From assembly GCA_964517875.1 (NCBI GenBank), contig CAZFEU010000004.1:1-58278 (forward strand): a stretch of DNA of 58,278 bases, read 5' to 3'. Under the pieces are notes generated by a model. That model worked only from the letters and a program-made list of their open reading frames with translations, was not told the DNA's origin and searched no databases. This stretch comes from JAJPXC01 sp964517875. GTDB lineage: Bacteria; Bacteroidota; Bacteroidia; Bacteroidales; Muribaculaceae. How positions within the stretch are numbered: position 1 is the stretch's first letter; each line of letters opens with the position of its first letter. The translations under genes and the position numbers were made by a program. Shown here piece by piece: positions 1 to 9,160 of this stretch.

Positions 1-351
1 TTGCAGTAACGGAACCGTGGGGCGGCGAGATTGTACCGAACCCTACACGACGGGAGCGGAGCGACCGAGTGTAAGGATCTATTCTCAACATACATCACCG
101 AGTACCTGAGGTACGACGTAGTGGAGCATAAGGTGGAGTTTGGCGTGCAGTTGTTTGCACAACATCGTGTCCCCGACACTCCTATAGGTTGGTGTCACCT
201 CACCACCACACTCAGTTGCGGCCGCTGCCGCTCCTGTCGTGCGGGGTTCGATATAACCTCTCCGCACCGCGACTCCGCTACAGTAAACTTTCAAAACTGG
301 ACATACGCAAACAAGGTTGACCTCACGGTCAACCTTGTTTAGCTTACACAC
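1..351. other. Structured G+C-rich patch, no convincing gene
   Basis: Two overlapping opposite-strand open frames cross this stretch (31-342 plus, 85-351 minus). Neither shows a recognisable domain, a ribosome binding site or a signal peptide. The DNA has several short inverted repeats, for example GTGCGG at 239-244 with CCGCAC at 262-267, and it ends in the perfect hairpin at 309-340. It could be the 3' part of a structured RNA, a dispersed repeat, or the tail of something that begins before the window. I do not recognise it. Confidence 0.3.
309..340. terminator. Perfect 14-bp hairpin, probable terminator
   Basis: The arms 309-322 and 327-340 are exact reverse complements around the loop TCAC. 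The arms start with AAA and end with TTT, so the hairpin could terminate transcription from either side. It closes the G+C-rich patch at the left edge. The 300 bases that follow (341-654) are A+T-rich and I see no gene there. Confidence 0.6.
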
Positions 352-654
352 ATAGTACTTAATGTTGAATTGATATGTCTAAAAACGATATATTATGAAA
401 AAGTTATGATGCGAATTTCAGTGGTCTTTTAGGTTTATGGTTAACAAGATTGTTTATTTCCTTCGTTTGCACTGCAAAGTTAGTAATAAGTTTTAGGAGT
501 TCAAAAATCCAAAAACATGTTTTACGACATATTTTTGCCAAATTTTATCATTTTGGCAAATTCATGCGGATTTTCCATAAAATCACAGCCTAATATTAGC
601 AAAAAGACAGCATTCGCCGAATTACACTAACTAAAAAATTATAACTAAAAAATG

Positions 655-2346
655 TTAATCCACTGGTTGTGCATCTTTCAGTCCGCGTCCCGGTATTTTA
701 TCAAAGCGATAATACGTACGACCATTTACATTCACCTGTTCTACAGCAGCGCCTCCTGTATGCGTAAAATATAATGGCTTCAAAATCAAACGGCCCATCT
801 TACGCAACAGATTCACGCGATCGTCAACACTTGCAGGCGCAAGTTCCCAACGCCACACCTGGTTGTGGGTTGTTGAATCGGTAGACCACGCCGAGTAAGA
901 CTCTTCGTCGGTATAAAACGGTGATCGACCGATACGCTTTTCAGGAGTAAACAGCTCCTCAGGTTTTTCTCCCAAAACCATCAACTCATGTGAGCTAAGC
1001 ACAGTCTGGGGCTTCATATACCCCGAATATTCCCAATTGATTGTCTTGCGCATAAACGCCGGACTAAGCTTCAATCTTATCCAAGCTTCGCACCATGTGG
1101 GTATCTCAGGGTAATCAACCACCGACAACCCTTCAGGACTGTCCATATAATATGTCAGTGCATCCTTCTCAACAGCTGTAACCTTTCGTTGCAGCTGAGC
1201 CACATAGTACATCATACCTGTTGTAGCGGCCATAAGCATAATTGCGATCCACGGCCACCGGTTTACATCAATATCCGCACACTTGTTGAAGCAATATGGT
1301 ATAAACCGCAACAGAACTACCAGCGACACCATATCAACCGCTGTCAACGATCGCTCGGTGGTGTGAAACATCATCACAAACAATGTACTGAACACCCCTA
1401 ATATCCACCAAAAACGCGTAGCCTTGATAAATTCCCATATCACTCTGGGCCTCCATATTCCCCACGCGGCAAGTGACACAAACAGTAGCCAGAAAATATT
1501 GGCGTAGGTGACACTTACAATCATGTCGGCCAATTTATTTATCAGTCCAGAATTGACAAGCGGCATTATGTCAGTTGATGTACGTCGGAAATTGCCTGGT
1601 GAAGAAAGCAATATCAATGAACCCAACCAATAACCTATGGTCAGCAAAAATGACAATGAACGACGCTCCTTTGGCTTAACCCACAGATACCACACCACCA
1701 ACGTAGCTGACAGAGGCAAGCACCAGGCTTCGTGACTCCATGCGAGCACTATCATAGCAATAGTTGCCGCTATACCCGATGCACGATGATCGCTAAACGA
1801 CATGCCACGAGCCCTGCGCCACAACGCTAACGCCGTGAGTGTCATGGCTATTGGCCAAAGATAATTAGTAGAAAAGTTGATGGAAGTAAATAGGTCAGGG
1901 TCGCCCGGGAAAAGAAACAGATAGCAAAACACGGTCAAAAGCCACACCCACAATGATTTCCGCCATCTCCCCTTTACTCCTATCCAAACTGTGAGCCATA
2001 CGCAATAAATCCACACCAGCGCATTGACTACATAGAAAATCCCCGTGTCCAAGACACCAGAGAACAGTTGCTCTACGCCGGTTATAATATTTCTTCCATG
2101 ATTATATCGCCACATCGCCGCTTGCGATCTAAACACATCTCCCGTGGTGTTGATATATCCCACTTCTTCGGCCGTTTTCCCAACATCGATAATGAGTCCT
2201 TCGACGCCCCTGTCGATTCTGTGACAAAAGATAATCTCATCACCTGAGAAATATGTGTCACAGTACGACCACCACAGCAGTGTGCCACTAAGTGCCACAA
2301 AGATTACGATGATTACATTATATATCTTATCGGGGATACGTGCCAT
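655..2346 (-). CDS. Multi-pass membrane protein, Gtr/DUF6056-like
   Basis: 563-residue integral membrane protein with about ten hydrophobic helices. An N-terminal segment just after the first helix carries the acidic motif FSGDEI, and a soluble C-terminal part follows residue ~400. This layout resembles the GtrII-type and DUF6056 families, which in Bacteroidales are thought to transfer a sugar from a lipid carrier outside the cytoplasmic membrane. The gene starts 1 base after the stop of the polyprenol glycosyltransferase gene, the pairing expected of a GtrB plus Gtr-type system that decorates a surface polysaccharide. The sugar and acceptor cannot be told. Family assignment is by appearance and moderately sure. 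Confidence 0.6.
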   Translation of the reverse strand: MARIPDKIYNVIIVIFVALSGTLLWWSYCDTYFSGDEIIFCHRIDRGVEGLIIDVGKTAEEVGYINTTGDVFRSQAAMWRYNHGRNIITGVEQLFSGVLDTGIFYVVNALVWIYCVWLTVWIGVKGRWRKSLWVWLLTVFCYLFLFPGDPDLFTSINFSTNYLWPIAMTLTALALWRRARGMSFSDHRASGIAATIAMIVLAWSHEAWCLPLSATLVVWYLWVKPKERRSLSFLLTIGYWLGSLILLSSPGNFRRTSTDIMPLVNSGLINKLADMIVSVTYANIFWLLFVSLAAWGIWRPRVIWEFIKATRFWWILGVFSTLFVMMFHTTERSLTAVDMVSLVVLLRFIPYCFNKCADIDVNRWPWIAIMLMAATTGMMYYVAQLQRKVTAVEKDALTYYMDSPEGLSVVDYPEIPTWCEAWIRLKLSPAFMRKTINWEYSGYMKPQTVLSSHELMVLGEKPEELFTPEKRIGRSPFYTDEESYSAWSTDSTTHNQVWRWELAPASVDDRVNLLRKMGRLILKPLYFTHTGGAAVEQVNVNGRTYYRFDKIPGRGLKDAQPVD

Positions 2347-2347
2347 A

Positions 2348-3301
2348 TCAGTTCTTTCCGCCTTCGCGGCTTATCCCATCGATTTCTCTTACAAAATATG
2401 TGGGCCGGTTTTTGGTTTCATTGAATATCCTCCCCACATATTCACCGATTATGCCAATGGTAAGCAGCTGTATTCCTCCCAGGAAAAGTATTGTCACCAT
2501 CAAGGTCGGGAAACCCTGAACCGTCTCGCCAAACGCAAGTGTCTTAATCACAATCCACAATATGTAGATAGCCGCAAGGATTGAAATAGTGAAGCCCATC
2601 AGTGACGCTAACTTGAGTGGACGGGTAGTTGACGAAGTAATACCCTCTAAGGCAAGACTGAATAACTTTAACAACGACCACTTACTGCTTCCGGCCACAC
2701 GGTCATGACGGTCAAATGTTATCTCCTTCTTATTAAATCCTATCCATGAATACAAACCTTTGGTGTAGCGCTGAGTCTCACGCATTGAGCACAGTGCGTC
2801 GACACACCTACGGTCAAGTAGTCTGAAATCACCGACATTCTGGAGCACCGGCGTTGACGAAAGCCGCGACAACAGCTTGTAGTAAGACTTGGAGAGCATT
2901 CTTCGCATTAGCGACTCCTTGCCACGGTCAAGTCGCCGGGCATATATATCGTCAAAACCCCTCTCCCACGCCTCAATCATCTGCGGTATGATTTCAGGGG
3001 GATCCTGAAGGTCGGCATCCATAATCACCACGGCGTCACCTTGAGCATGATCCATACCGGCGAGCATTGCCACCTCCTTGCCATAATTCCTCGACAGATC
3101 TATGTAACGGTATCGGGCATTGTCGGCGTGGAGCTGACGCATCAGCAATAAAGAGTTGTCAGTGCTTCCATCATTGACCATCAGCACCTCCCAGTCGTAT
3201 TGAGGTAGTGAGTCAATTACTCGGTTTATGCGGTTAACAAGCTCGGGTACTGACTCCTGTTCGTTATGCACGGGAATAAGTATAGTGACGCACTTACTCA
3301 T
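2348..3301 (-). CDS. GtrB-like polyprenol-phosphate glycosyltransferase
   Basis: 317-residue family 2 glycosyltransferase of the DPM1/GtrB kind. The N-terminal GT-A domain has VNDGSTDNS (residues ~42-50) and MDADLQDPPE (~93-102), the nucleotide-sugar and metal sites. The family-typical TKGLYSWIGF segment lies near residue 180, and two transmembrane helices occupy the last ~90 residues. Such enzymes load a hexose onto undecaprenyl phosphate at the inner face of the membrane for later use by a Gtr-type transferase, matching the downstream gene. Its ATG overlaps the stop of the nitrilase gene by 4 bases, so translation is probably coupled. Confidence 0.85.
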   Translation of the reverse strand: MSKCVTILIPVHNEQESVPELVNRINRVIDSLPQYDWEVLMVNDGSTDNSLLLMRQLHADNARYRYIDLSRNYGKEVAMLAGMDHAQGDAVVIMDADLQDPPEIIPQMIEAWERGFDDIYARRLDRGKESLMRRMLSKSYYKLLSRLSSTPVLQNVGDFRLLDRRCVDALCSMRETQRYTKGLYSWIGFNKKEITFDRHDRVAGSSKWSLLKLFSLALEGITSSTTRPLKLASLMGFTISILAAIYILWIVIKTLAFGETVQGFPTLMVTILFLGGIQLLTIGIIGEYVGRIFNETKNRPTYFVREIDGISREGGKN

Positions 3302-4110
3302 AGTTTCAAGGAGTTGCGGCGGTCAATTGTGAAGGTGTCGGCATCGTTAATCACCGGCATCTTACGCCGCGCCTCATTCATGGCTTGGCGATCAATCGTT
3401 GCGGTTACTGTCCCGTCCTGTGTTGACGTGCCTACAGGTTTCCCTGTATAATCATAAATCTGGGTCATGCTCTGAGGGTAGACTCCGAATTGGTCCATCC
3501 CGCCGCGGTTTGCGCCCACTACGTATGCTTGGTTCTCGATGGCTCGGGCTATCAGCAGCTGATGCCAGGCATAGTCACGGCTCTCAGGCCAGTTGGAGGG
3601 CACTATCAGCAGATCATAGTGATTATCCACATTACGGCACCATACGGGAAAACGGAGGTCATAGCACACTATCATCGAAATATTCCACCCTCGATAACGC
3701 ACTATTGGCGACCGATCTTCACCGCCGTGCAGATCCTTTGACTCCCGGCTGATGCCAAACAGGTGAGCCTTGTCATAGTACGCTTCCTCGCCCGAAGGTT
3801 CGATGAAAAAAGCACGATTGCGGAGCTCTCCACCAAGTCGTGTCAGATACGAGCCGGCAATAGCAGTGCCATAACTATGCGCCAATTCCTTGAGTCGTGA
3901 AATTGTGGGGCCCGATGTGGTCTCTGACAACTCGATAAGCGTGTCATGGTCATTGATATATCCTGTTGAGAACAGTTCTGGGAGCACCACAAGGTCGGTG
4001 TGTGCTTCGAGCCCGCTGAGAGCATTCTCAACAGCATTGAGGTTGGCCTGCTTGTCGGCAAGCGCAATGTCAAGTGGTATAGCAGCGATGTGGAGATGGT
4101 CTAATTGCAC
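3298..4110 (-). CDS. Nitrilase-family carbon-nitrogen hydrolase (omega-amidase-like)
   Basis: 270-residue cytosolic nitrilase-superfamily enzyme. The catalytic triad is visible: Glu45 in VVLPELF, Lys114 in DKAHLF, and nucleophile Cys149 in IVCYDLRFP. Length and motifs fit the YafV/Nit2 branch, which hydrolyses alpha-ketoglutaramate and similar amides in metabolite repair. It follows the acyltransferase gene by 27 bases and overlaps the glycosyltransferase by 4 bases, so it lies in the same operon although its role does not look envelope-related. Substrate is inferred from the family only. Confidence 0.85.
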   Translation of the reverse strand: MQLDHLHIAAIPLDIALADKQANLNAVENALSGLEAHTDLVVLPELFSTGYINDHDTLIELSETTSGPTISRLKELAHSYGTAIAGSYLTRLGGELRNRAFFIEPSGEEAYYDKAHLFGISRESKDLHGGEDRSPIVRYRGWNISMIVCYDLRFPVWCRNVDNHYDLLIVPSNWPESRDYAWHQLLIARAIENQAYVVGANRGGMDQFGVYPQSMTQIYDYTGKPVGTSTQDGTVTATIDRQAMNEARRKMPVINDADTFTIDRRNSLKL

Positions 4111-4137
4111 TGTGATAGGAAGATGATGGCTTGAATA

Positions 4138-4677
4138 TTATTGGGTTGAGAACTTCTGCGGATACAGGGCCGTAGCGTCAGCGTAGTATTGCTTAACAGC
4201 CCTCATATCAGCCTCGATGTCGCCTGTTGGCTTGAATGTATCGGTAATTGTAATCAGCTTCTTGGCATAATCTATTTTACCGAGTTCGATGGGCACCTGG
4301 GCCTTGTAAGCGATGTGAAGAAATCCGCTGCGCCATTGCGATGTAAGGCTGCGGGTACCTTCGGGCGTGACGGCCAGGTTCATCTGACTCCTCTCGCACA
4401 TAAGTTTTACCAGATGCTCAGTGAGCGACGACCCGCGCCGCCGCGGCACAGGAATTCCACCCAACGCCCTGAAGAAGTAGCCCAACGGCCATACAAACCA
4501 AGACTCCTTCATCAGGAAATTGGCTTTACGCTTTACACTCCAATATGCCAGCTTGCCAAGTATGAAATCCCAGTTGCTTGTATGTGGAGCGACACAGATC
4601 ACGCACTTGGGGCAGTCGGGTACAGTTACCTCTACCCGCCAGCCCGCCAAGCGCAGTATCCAGCCTGCAAGATTCAT
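4138..4677 (-). CDS. PlsC-like lysophospholipid acyltransferase
   Basis: 179-residue short acyltransferase of the PlsC superfamily. The catalytic HX4D box is His32-Asp37 in PHTSNWD, and the glycerol-phosphate motif EGTR follows in VTPEGTRS near residue 106. At 179 residues it is shorter than classical PlsC (~240) and matches the compact 1-acyl-glycerol-3-phosphate acyltransferase-like proteins common in Bacteroidota. It begins 2 bases after the small upstream gene ends. A role in phospholipid or lipid-linked acylation at the inner membrane is likely; the acceptor is unknown. Confidence 0.8.
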   Translation of the reverse strand: MNLAGWILRLAGWRVEVTVPDCPKCVICVAPHTSNWDFILGKLAYWSVKRKANFLMKESWFVWPLGYFFRALGGIPVPRRRGSSLTEHLVKLMCERSQMNLAVTPEGTRSLTSQWRSGFLHIAYKAQVPIELGKIDYAKKLITITDTFKPTGDIEADMRAVKQYYADATALYPQKFSTQ

Positions 4678-4679
4678 GA

Positions 4680-5018
4680 TTACTTATCAGCCACCTTAGG
4701 CACAGCGGCGTTCATGTCGTCAACCACCTTCTCGACGGTGTTGTTGAAATCAGCCACCAGCTTGCGGTAGGCTATCTTATTGTAAGCTTTTTTTGCCTTG
4801 ATATATTCGTGATTGTTTGCAAAATCGCGCACTGATTTGTCGAATGAGAATGACACACGGGCCAATGTGTTCTCCTGAAGCCCAGCAACACGCGAAATGA
4901 TTTCACTCATTTTTTCTTTATCGACCATAGGCACAAATTGGATTGCCATCGCACATTCAGCCGCGAGGTCGCCGCATATATTGCGGATTTGCTTTTTGAG
5001 GTTACGTTTGTTTGCCAT
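4680..5018 (-). CDS. Small hypothetical protein
   Basis: 112-residue soluble protein without signal peptide or membrane segment. It is rich in Lys, Ala and Val and looks mostly helical, with a basic start (ANKRNLKKQ). It is the first gene of the minus-strand operon that continues with the acyltransferase (2-base gap), nitrilase and glycosyltransferase. I do not recognise a family or catalytic motif. The operon position suggests an accessory role, nothing more. Confidence 0.7.
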   Translation of the reverse strand: MANKRNLKKQIRNICGDLAAECAMAIQFVPMVDKEKMSEIISRVAGLQENTLARVSFSFDKSVRDFANNHEYIKAKKAYNKIAYRKLVADFNNTVEKVVDDMNAAVPKVADK

Positions 5019-5057
5019 GATAATTATAATTTTGATTATATTTATAACAAGTCTGTG

Positions 5058-6050
5058 TCAAAGTTGTTGTGTAATGAGAGCTTTGCGAAGTGCGGCAACA
5101 GTAGGAGAAATTAGCGTATGTCTCAGCTGATATGGTGGCAATACCGTTTTATCGGTGATAAGTGATATCACCGCATCACCTGAAGCAGGGGTAACATCAG
5201 GTGTGCCAAGGATGAATCTACGCATTGGCAAGCCCATCAGCTGCGCTACTTTGGCCGCTCTGGACAGCGACGGAAATTCGGCCGGGAGCACTATCACCAC
5301 ACGGTCGGGGTCAAGCCCCATGGCTGTTATGCGCGCATATATATGGAAATGTATCACAACTTCCGCAAGATATGAGCCCACATTAAGTGAATTGGCAGTA
5401 GTCATAGCCATAATGCTGCGGAGCTGTGAATCTTGCAATGCTTCGCTCACAAGTCGGCGGCACTGTTCTACGCTACCTTTTACCCTTAGTAAATGTCCGT
5501 TGGCGAGTAGCGGCGCATTAGGGTTGCGAGGGTATGGATCCATGCCTGTTGGCAGTGATTGTGGCACAAGCATCATAAGATGCATGTTGTCATATTGTCC
5601 TACAGCATTGACCACAGCTCTTGCCGATGGCCCTGATGAGGCCACGAGCAGCGATGGCGCAGGCCGGCCATCAATCGATGAAAAATAATGCAACACCTCC
5701 ACAAGCGCTCTTGCGCCAATATCCTTGTAGCTGTGTGTAGGACCCTGGGTGAGATCGACAGTTATATGTCCCGGAGCTTCCTCGACCCATTGAACAGGCA
5801 TATCAAATGTGAATATGCGGCTCACGAGTTCTTTCACCACCATTGAGTTTACTTCATCGCCGAGGAGGGTGTTACCCACCACATAAGCTATGTCAGGTAT
5901 CGACATCTCGGGCATATTGCGGAACAAAGCAACCGGCAATCGGCGAATCGACTCGGGCTCATACCCTCCGCCGTCGGGAGCCATTCCCTCCCTAATGGCC
6001 TGCCTGAGTGAGACTGAAGGTGATATATGGTTGGTGCTTCGATAGAGCAT
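5058..6050 (-). CDS. Degenerate threonine-synthase-like protein
   Basis: 330 residues from the ATG at 6050. That start is chosen over the ATG at 6089 because MLYRSTNH matches the usual ThrC beginning. The fold of threonine synthase (PLP fold type II) is followed from residue 1, and the Schiff-base lysine is kept as Lys109 in HSYKDIGAR. ThrC normally has a phosphate-binding loop SGDTG; here residues 139-144 read SGPSAR. The second glycine loop, usually SGNFGN, reads AEFPS. The C-terminal ~100 residues of ordinary ThrC (~430) are missing. This is either a pseudoenzyme or a PLP enzyme with altered chemistry. The gene is intact, without stops or frameshifts, and stands alone on this strand. Confidence 0.7.
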   Translation of the reverse strand: MLYRSTNHISPSVSLRQAIREGMAPDGGGYEPESIRRLPVALFRNMPEMSIPDIAYVVGNTLLGDEVNSMVVKELVSRIFTFDMPVQWVEEAPGHITVDLTQGPTHSYKDIGARALVEVLHYFSSIDGRPAPSLLVASSGPSARAVVNAVGQYDNMHLMMLVPQSLPTGMDPYPRNPNAPLLANGHLLRVKGSVEQCRRLVSEALQDSQLRSIMAMTTANSLNVGSYLAEVVIHFHIYARITAMGLDPDRVVIVLPAEFPSLSRAAKVAQLMGLPMRRFILGTPDVTPASGDAVISLITDKTVLPPYQLRHTLISPTVAALRKALITQQL

Positions 6051-6216
6051 ACGGTTGCGATAGATAGTTGCCACAAATATACACAACATATTTTAAATTC
6101 ACCAAACCCATTATTCGCAAAACTCGGCAGAAACTCTTCAATAACTAATTTTAAGAGGGGTCAATGTAGTTATTCAGCAAATTATCGCTATCTTCGTGGC
6201 GATAAACTACAACGTC

Positions 6217-6474
6217 ATGTCATTATCAACACTATATATAATGTTAGCACCACTCTTCCTCGGCAACCTTCGCCCGCTCGAGATCGTGATAATCATCCTT
6301 GCCATCCTTCTGCTTTTCGGAGCGAAAAAGATACCGTCGATGATGCGCAATATCGGCAAAGGCATCAATTCGTTCAAGCAAGGGATGCGCGACATGCAGG
6401 AGGAAATCAAGAAAGACCCCGAAAGCACCAACGCCGAAAACACCAAGGAGTCACAGTCACCCGATAAGCACTGA
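6217..6474 (+). CDS. tatA: Twin-arginine translocase subunit TatA/TatE
   Basis: Short single-helix protein: an N-terminal membrane segment (IVIIILAILLLFG) is followed at once by the hinge and an amphipathic helix starting AKKIPSMMRN, then a charged tail. It forms the pore ring of the Tat system, which exports folded, often cofactor-bearing proteins. Possible starts are 6196, 6217 and 6241. A weak -7-like box (TATCTTCG, 6189-6196) argues against 6196, and family members often begin where 6241 would. The stop overlaps the tatC start by one base. No separate TatB is seen, as is normal in Bacteroidota. Confidence 0.85.
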   Translation: MSLSTLYIMLAPLFLGNLRPLEIVIIILAILLLFGAKKIPSMMRNIGKGINSFKQGMRDMQEEIKKDPESTNAENTKESQSPDKH

Positions 6475-7280
6475 TGAGCCAATCATCCATGACATTTTGG
6501 GACCATGCCGAGCAGTTGCGTGGCACACTGTTGCGTATTGCAGCCATCATTGTCGGCATTGGGGCTGTGCTTTTTGCCTTTATGGATGATATATATGACA
6601 GTGTAATATTAGCTCCCTGCCGCAGTGACTTCCCGTTGTATCGGCTTCTTGACTTAATCGAACGCAAGTCCGGCATGGTGGAGTTTCCCTCCGGATTGCA
6701 GCATTTTCATGTAGATCTAATCAACACTGAGCTCGCCTCACAGTTTTTCCTACACGTATCAACGTCCGGATGGCTGGCCCTCGTGCTGGGGTTCCCGTTT
6801 GTCATATATCAGCTTTGGCGGTTTATCAGCCCCGGGCTTTATCCTTCGGAACGCCGCAACGCAGGGAGCGCATTCTTCTGGGGGTGCCTGATGTTCTACC
6901 TCGGGGTAGCTGTAGGCTACTTCCTTGTGTTCCCACTCACGCTCCGATTCCTTGCCACGTATCAGCTCAGCGAGATGATTCCCAATGTCATCACTATCGA
7001 CTCGTATATGGACAACTTCATAGTTCTGACACTGGCGATGGGCATCACTTTTGAGCTACCATTATTGGCATGGCTCCTTGGCCGCATAGGGGTGCTGACA
7101 CGCACATTCTTCGACCGTTACCGCCGCCACGCTATAGTAGTTCTGCTAATAGTTGCCGCCCTTATCACCCCCACCGGCGACCCATTCACCCTGCTCGTAG
7201 TATTTCTTCCCATTTATTTGCTCTGGGAGTGCTCGGCACACCTTGTGCCCGGAGCCGACACCGACCCGATCAGCCAGTAG
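6474..7280 (+). CDS. tatC: Sec-independent translocase subunit TatC
   Basis: 268-residue polytopic membrane protein, the receptor for twin-arginine signal peptides. It shows the family's N-terminal signature (FWDHAEQLR), the periplasmic SPGLYPSERR segment, and the conserved late region FELPLLAWLLGRIG before the last helices. It is translationally coupled to tatA (TGATG). A likely client in this same window is the twin-arginine lipoprotein aldo/keto reductase at 52417-53784. Confidence 0.92.
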   Translation: MSQSSMTFWDHAEQLRGTLLRIAAIIVGIGAVLFAFMDDIYDSVILAPCRSDFPLYRLLDLIERKSGMVEFPSGLQHFHVDLINTELASQFFLHVSTSGWLALVLGFPFVIYQLWRFISPGLYPSERRNAGSAFFWGCLMFYLGVAVGYFLVFPLTLRFLATYQLSEMIPNVITIDSYMDNFIVLTLAMGITFELPLLAWLLGRIGVLTRTFFDRYRRHAIVVLLIVAALITPTGDPFTLLVVFLPIYLLWECSAHLVPGADTDPISQ

Positions 7281-7322
7281 AACCTTTTATACATCCCAAC
7301 TGAATCCGGCACGTGATTTTTA

Positions 7323-7352
7323 TTGACGTTTCGGATAAAATCGTTATATTTG
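7323..7352 (+). promoter_or_regulatory. Bacteroidota-type promoter
   Basis: TTG at 7323-7325, a 19-base spacer, then TATATTTG at 7345-7352, an exact TAnnTTTG -7 box. Transcription would start near 7359, about 100 bases before the lipoprotein ATG at 7458, so an ATG at 7323 in the same frame cannot be the real start. Confidence 0.7.
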
Positions 7353-7457
7353 CCGATAAATAGCGGCACGGTCCAACATCGCCCAAGCAATGCGCACTCG
7401 AGCGTTAATACCGTGTGGAATATCAACAGACTAATTCATCACAAAATTCAAATAGCA

Positions 7458-9146
7458 ATGAGAACCAAATCAAGTCTCGCAATCGCAGCTCTGGCTCTGG
7501 GAGTCCTCGCCACAGGCTGTTCGAAAAAGCTGGCCCAACCCAAGGCCGAGTATTTCAACCTGAATCCCTCACCTCTTGAAGCATCCGCAAGCCAAGTGCC
7601 TGGCACAGTAGTAGGCAAAATACCGGCCAACTACTTCCAGCGCAACGCCCAACTCGTTATCACCCCTGTGCTTAGTTTTAACGGCAAGGAAGTAAAAGCA
7701 CCTGCTTCAATCTACCAGGGTGAGAAAGTGCGCGGCAACAACCCTGTAGTCAATTACGAATACGGAGGCACCATCAATGTGCCCCTGCTCTTTGACTATG
7801 AGCCCGGTATGGAGCAAGCCGACGTGGTGCTTCAGTTCCAGGGCCGCAACGGCAGCAAGACATATGCACTCAACCCAGTGACCATAGGACACGGCATCAA
7901 CACTACCGCATTGCTCGCCACGCCTGCCGGCATCAACCCCTCGATCGCTCCCGATAAGTTCCAGAAAGTGATCACAGAGAAATATGACGCTGATATTATG
8001 TTCCTCATCAACCAGGCCAATATCCGCGACAACCAGCTCCGCAGTGATGATATGCGCAAATTCAACGCCGATGTCAAAGCAGCTGCCAACGACACCGCCC
8101 GTCGTATTGAGGAGATCAACATATCGTCGTACGCATCGCCCGAAGGTGGTGTTGAGCTCAACGAGCGACTTGCAGCCAACCGCGAGGCCAATACATCAGC
8201 ATATCTTAAAAACCAGCTCAAGCGCGACAAGATCACCGATTTCGGTGAACTGACCGCCAACTTCACAGCACAGGATTGGGAAGGCTTCCAGCGCCTTGTG
8301 TCTGAAAGCAATATCCAGGACAAAGACTTGATTATTAGTATACTGTCGATGTACAAAGACCCCGAGCAGCGTGAGCGCGAAATCCGTAACCTGTCGTCAG
8401 TTTTCGACCAACTTGCCGACGAGATCCTGCCGCAGCTGCGCTATTCACGCATCACAGCCACTGTGAGCGTTATCGGTAAATCAGACGAAGAAATAGCCAA
8501 TCTCTATGCCACAGACCCCACTAAACTCACCGCTGACGAGCTTCTTTACTACGCCACCCTCACCGATGATAACGGCAAGCGCACCCTCATCTACGATACA
8601 ACCGCCCGTCTGTATCCCAACGACTACCGCGCTTACAACAACCTTGGTGCCATTCAGCTGGCCGCCGGCGATCTCAGTGCAGCCCGCGCCAACTTCGCCG
8701 AGGCAAATCGCCTAAACCGCTCAAACCCCGAGGCAAAAGCCAACGAGGCAATCATCAAGATGATCAATGGCGACCTTAACAACGCCAATTCACTTCTTGG
8801 CGAAGCTGCCGGAGCCGACATGCTACCCGATGCCCTCGGAACTTACAATCTGCTTAAAGGCAACAACGCCGCTGCAGCCACCGCATTCGGCAACACAAAG
8901 AGCAACAATGCGGCTGTAGCTCAAATTCTCACAAAGGATTACTCGAAAGCTAAGCAGACCCTGTCGGGCATCACTGCTCCCGACGCCACCACATACTACC
9001 TGATGGCCGTGGTAGGCGCACGCACCAACAACGACTCAATGGTACGCACCAACCTGCGTCAGGCCGTAAGGATGAATCCAGAGTTGGCCAACCGTGCTCG
9101 CACCGACATAGAATTTGTTAACTACAACCTTTCTTCAATACTCTAA
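7458..9146 (+). CDS. TPR lipoprotein with OmpA-like segment
   Basis: 562 residues from the ATG at 7458, chosen because it begins a textbook lipoprotein signal (basic MRTKSS, hydrophobic stretch, LATGC with Cys21) and lies after the promoter. Residues ~30-190 are a beta-rich region; the middle carries INISSYASPEG, like the peptidoglycan-binding OmpA C-terminal core, followed by NERLAANRE. TPR-like helical repeats fill the C-terminal third (DYRAYNNLGAIQLAAGD and similar). It is probably an outer-membrane-anchored periplasmic scaffold. Exact function is unknown. DUF4494 follows after 14 bases. Confidence 0.8.
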   Translation: MRTKSSLAIAALALGVLATGCSKKLAQPKAEYFNLNPSPLEASASQVPGTVVGKIPANYFQRNAQLVITPVLSFNGKEVKAPASIYQGEKVRGNNPVVNYEYGGTINVPLLFDYEPGMEQADVVLQFQGRNGSKTYALNPVTIGHGINTTALLATPAGINPSIAPDKFQKVITEKYDADIMFLINQANIRDNQLRSDDMRKFNADVKAAANDTARRIEEINISSYASPEGGVELNERLAANREANTSAYLKNQLKRDKITDFGELTANFTAQDWEGFQRLVSESNIQDKDLIISILSMYKDPEQREREIRNLSSVFDQLADEILPQLRYSRITATVSVIGKSDEEIANLYATDPTKLTADELLYYATLTDDNGKRTLIYDTTARLYPNDYRAYNNLGAIQLAAGDLSAARANFAEANRLNRSNPEAKANEAIIKMINGDLNNANSLLGEAAGADMLPDALGTYNLLKGNNAAAATAFGNTKSNNAAVAQILTKDYSKAKQTLSGITAPDATTYYLMAVVGARTNNDSMVRTNLRQAVRMNPELANRARTDIEFVNYNLSSIL

Positions 9147-9160
9147 TACCGCTGAAGGAA

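Noticed and set aside
239..267. tRNA or tmRNA T-arm (GGTTCGATATAACC)
   Set aside because: The loop is six bases rather than seven and no acceptor or anticodon arms can be drawn around it.
7323..7457. 45-residue N-terminal extension of the TPR lipoprotein
   Set aside because: The promoter boxes lie inside it and the lipoprotein signal begins at 7458.
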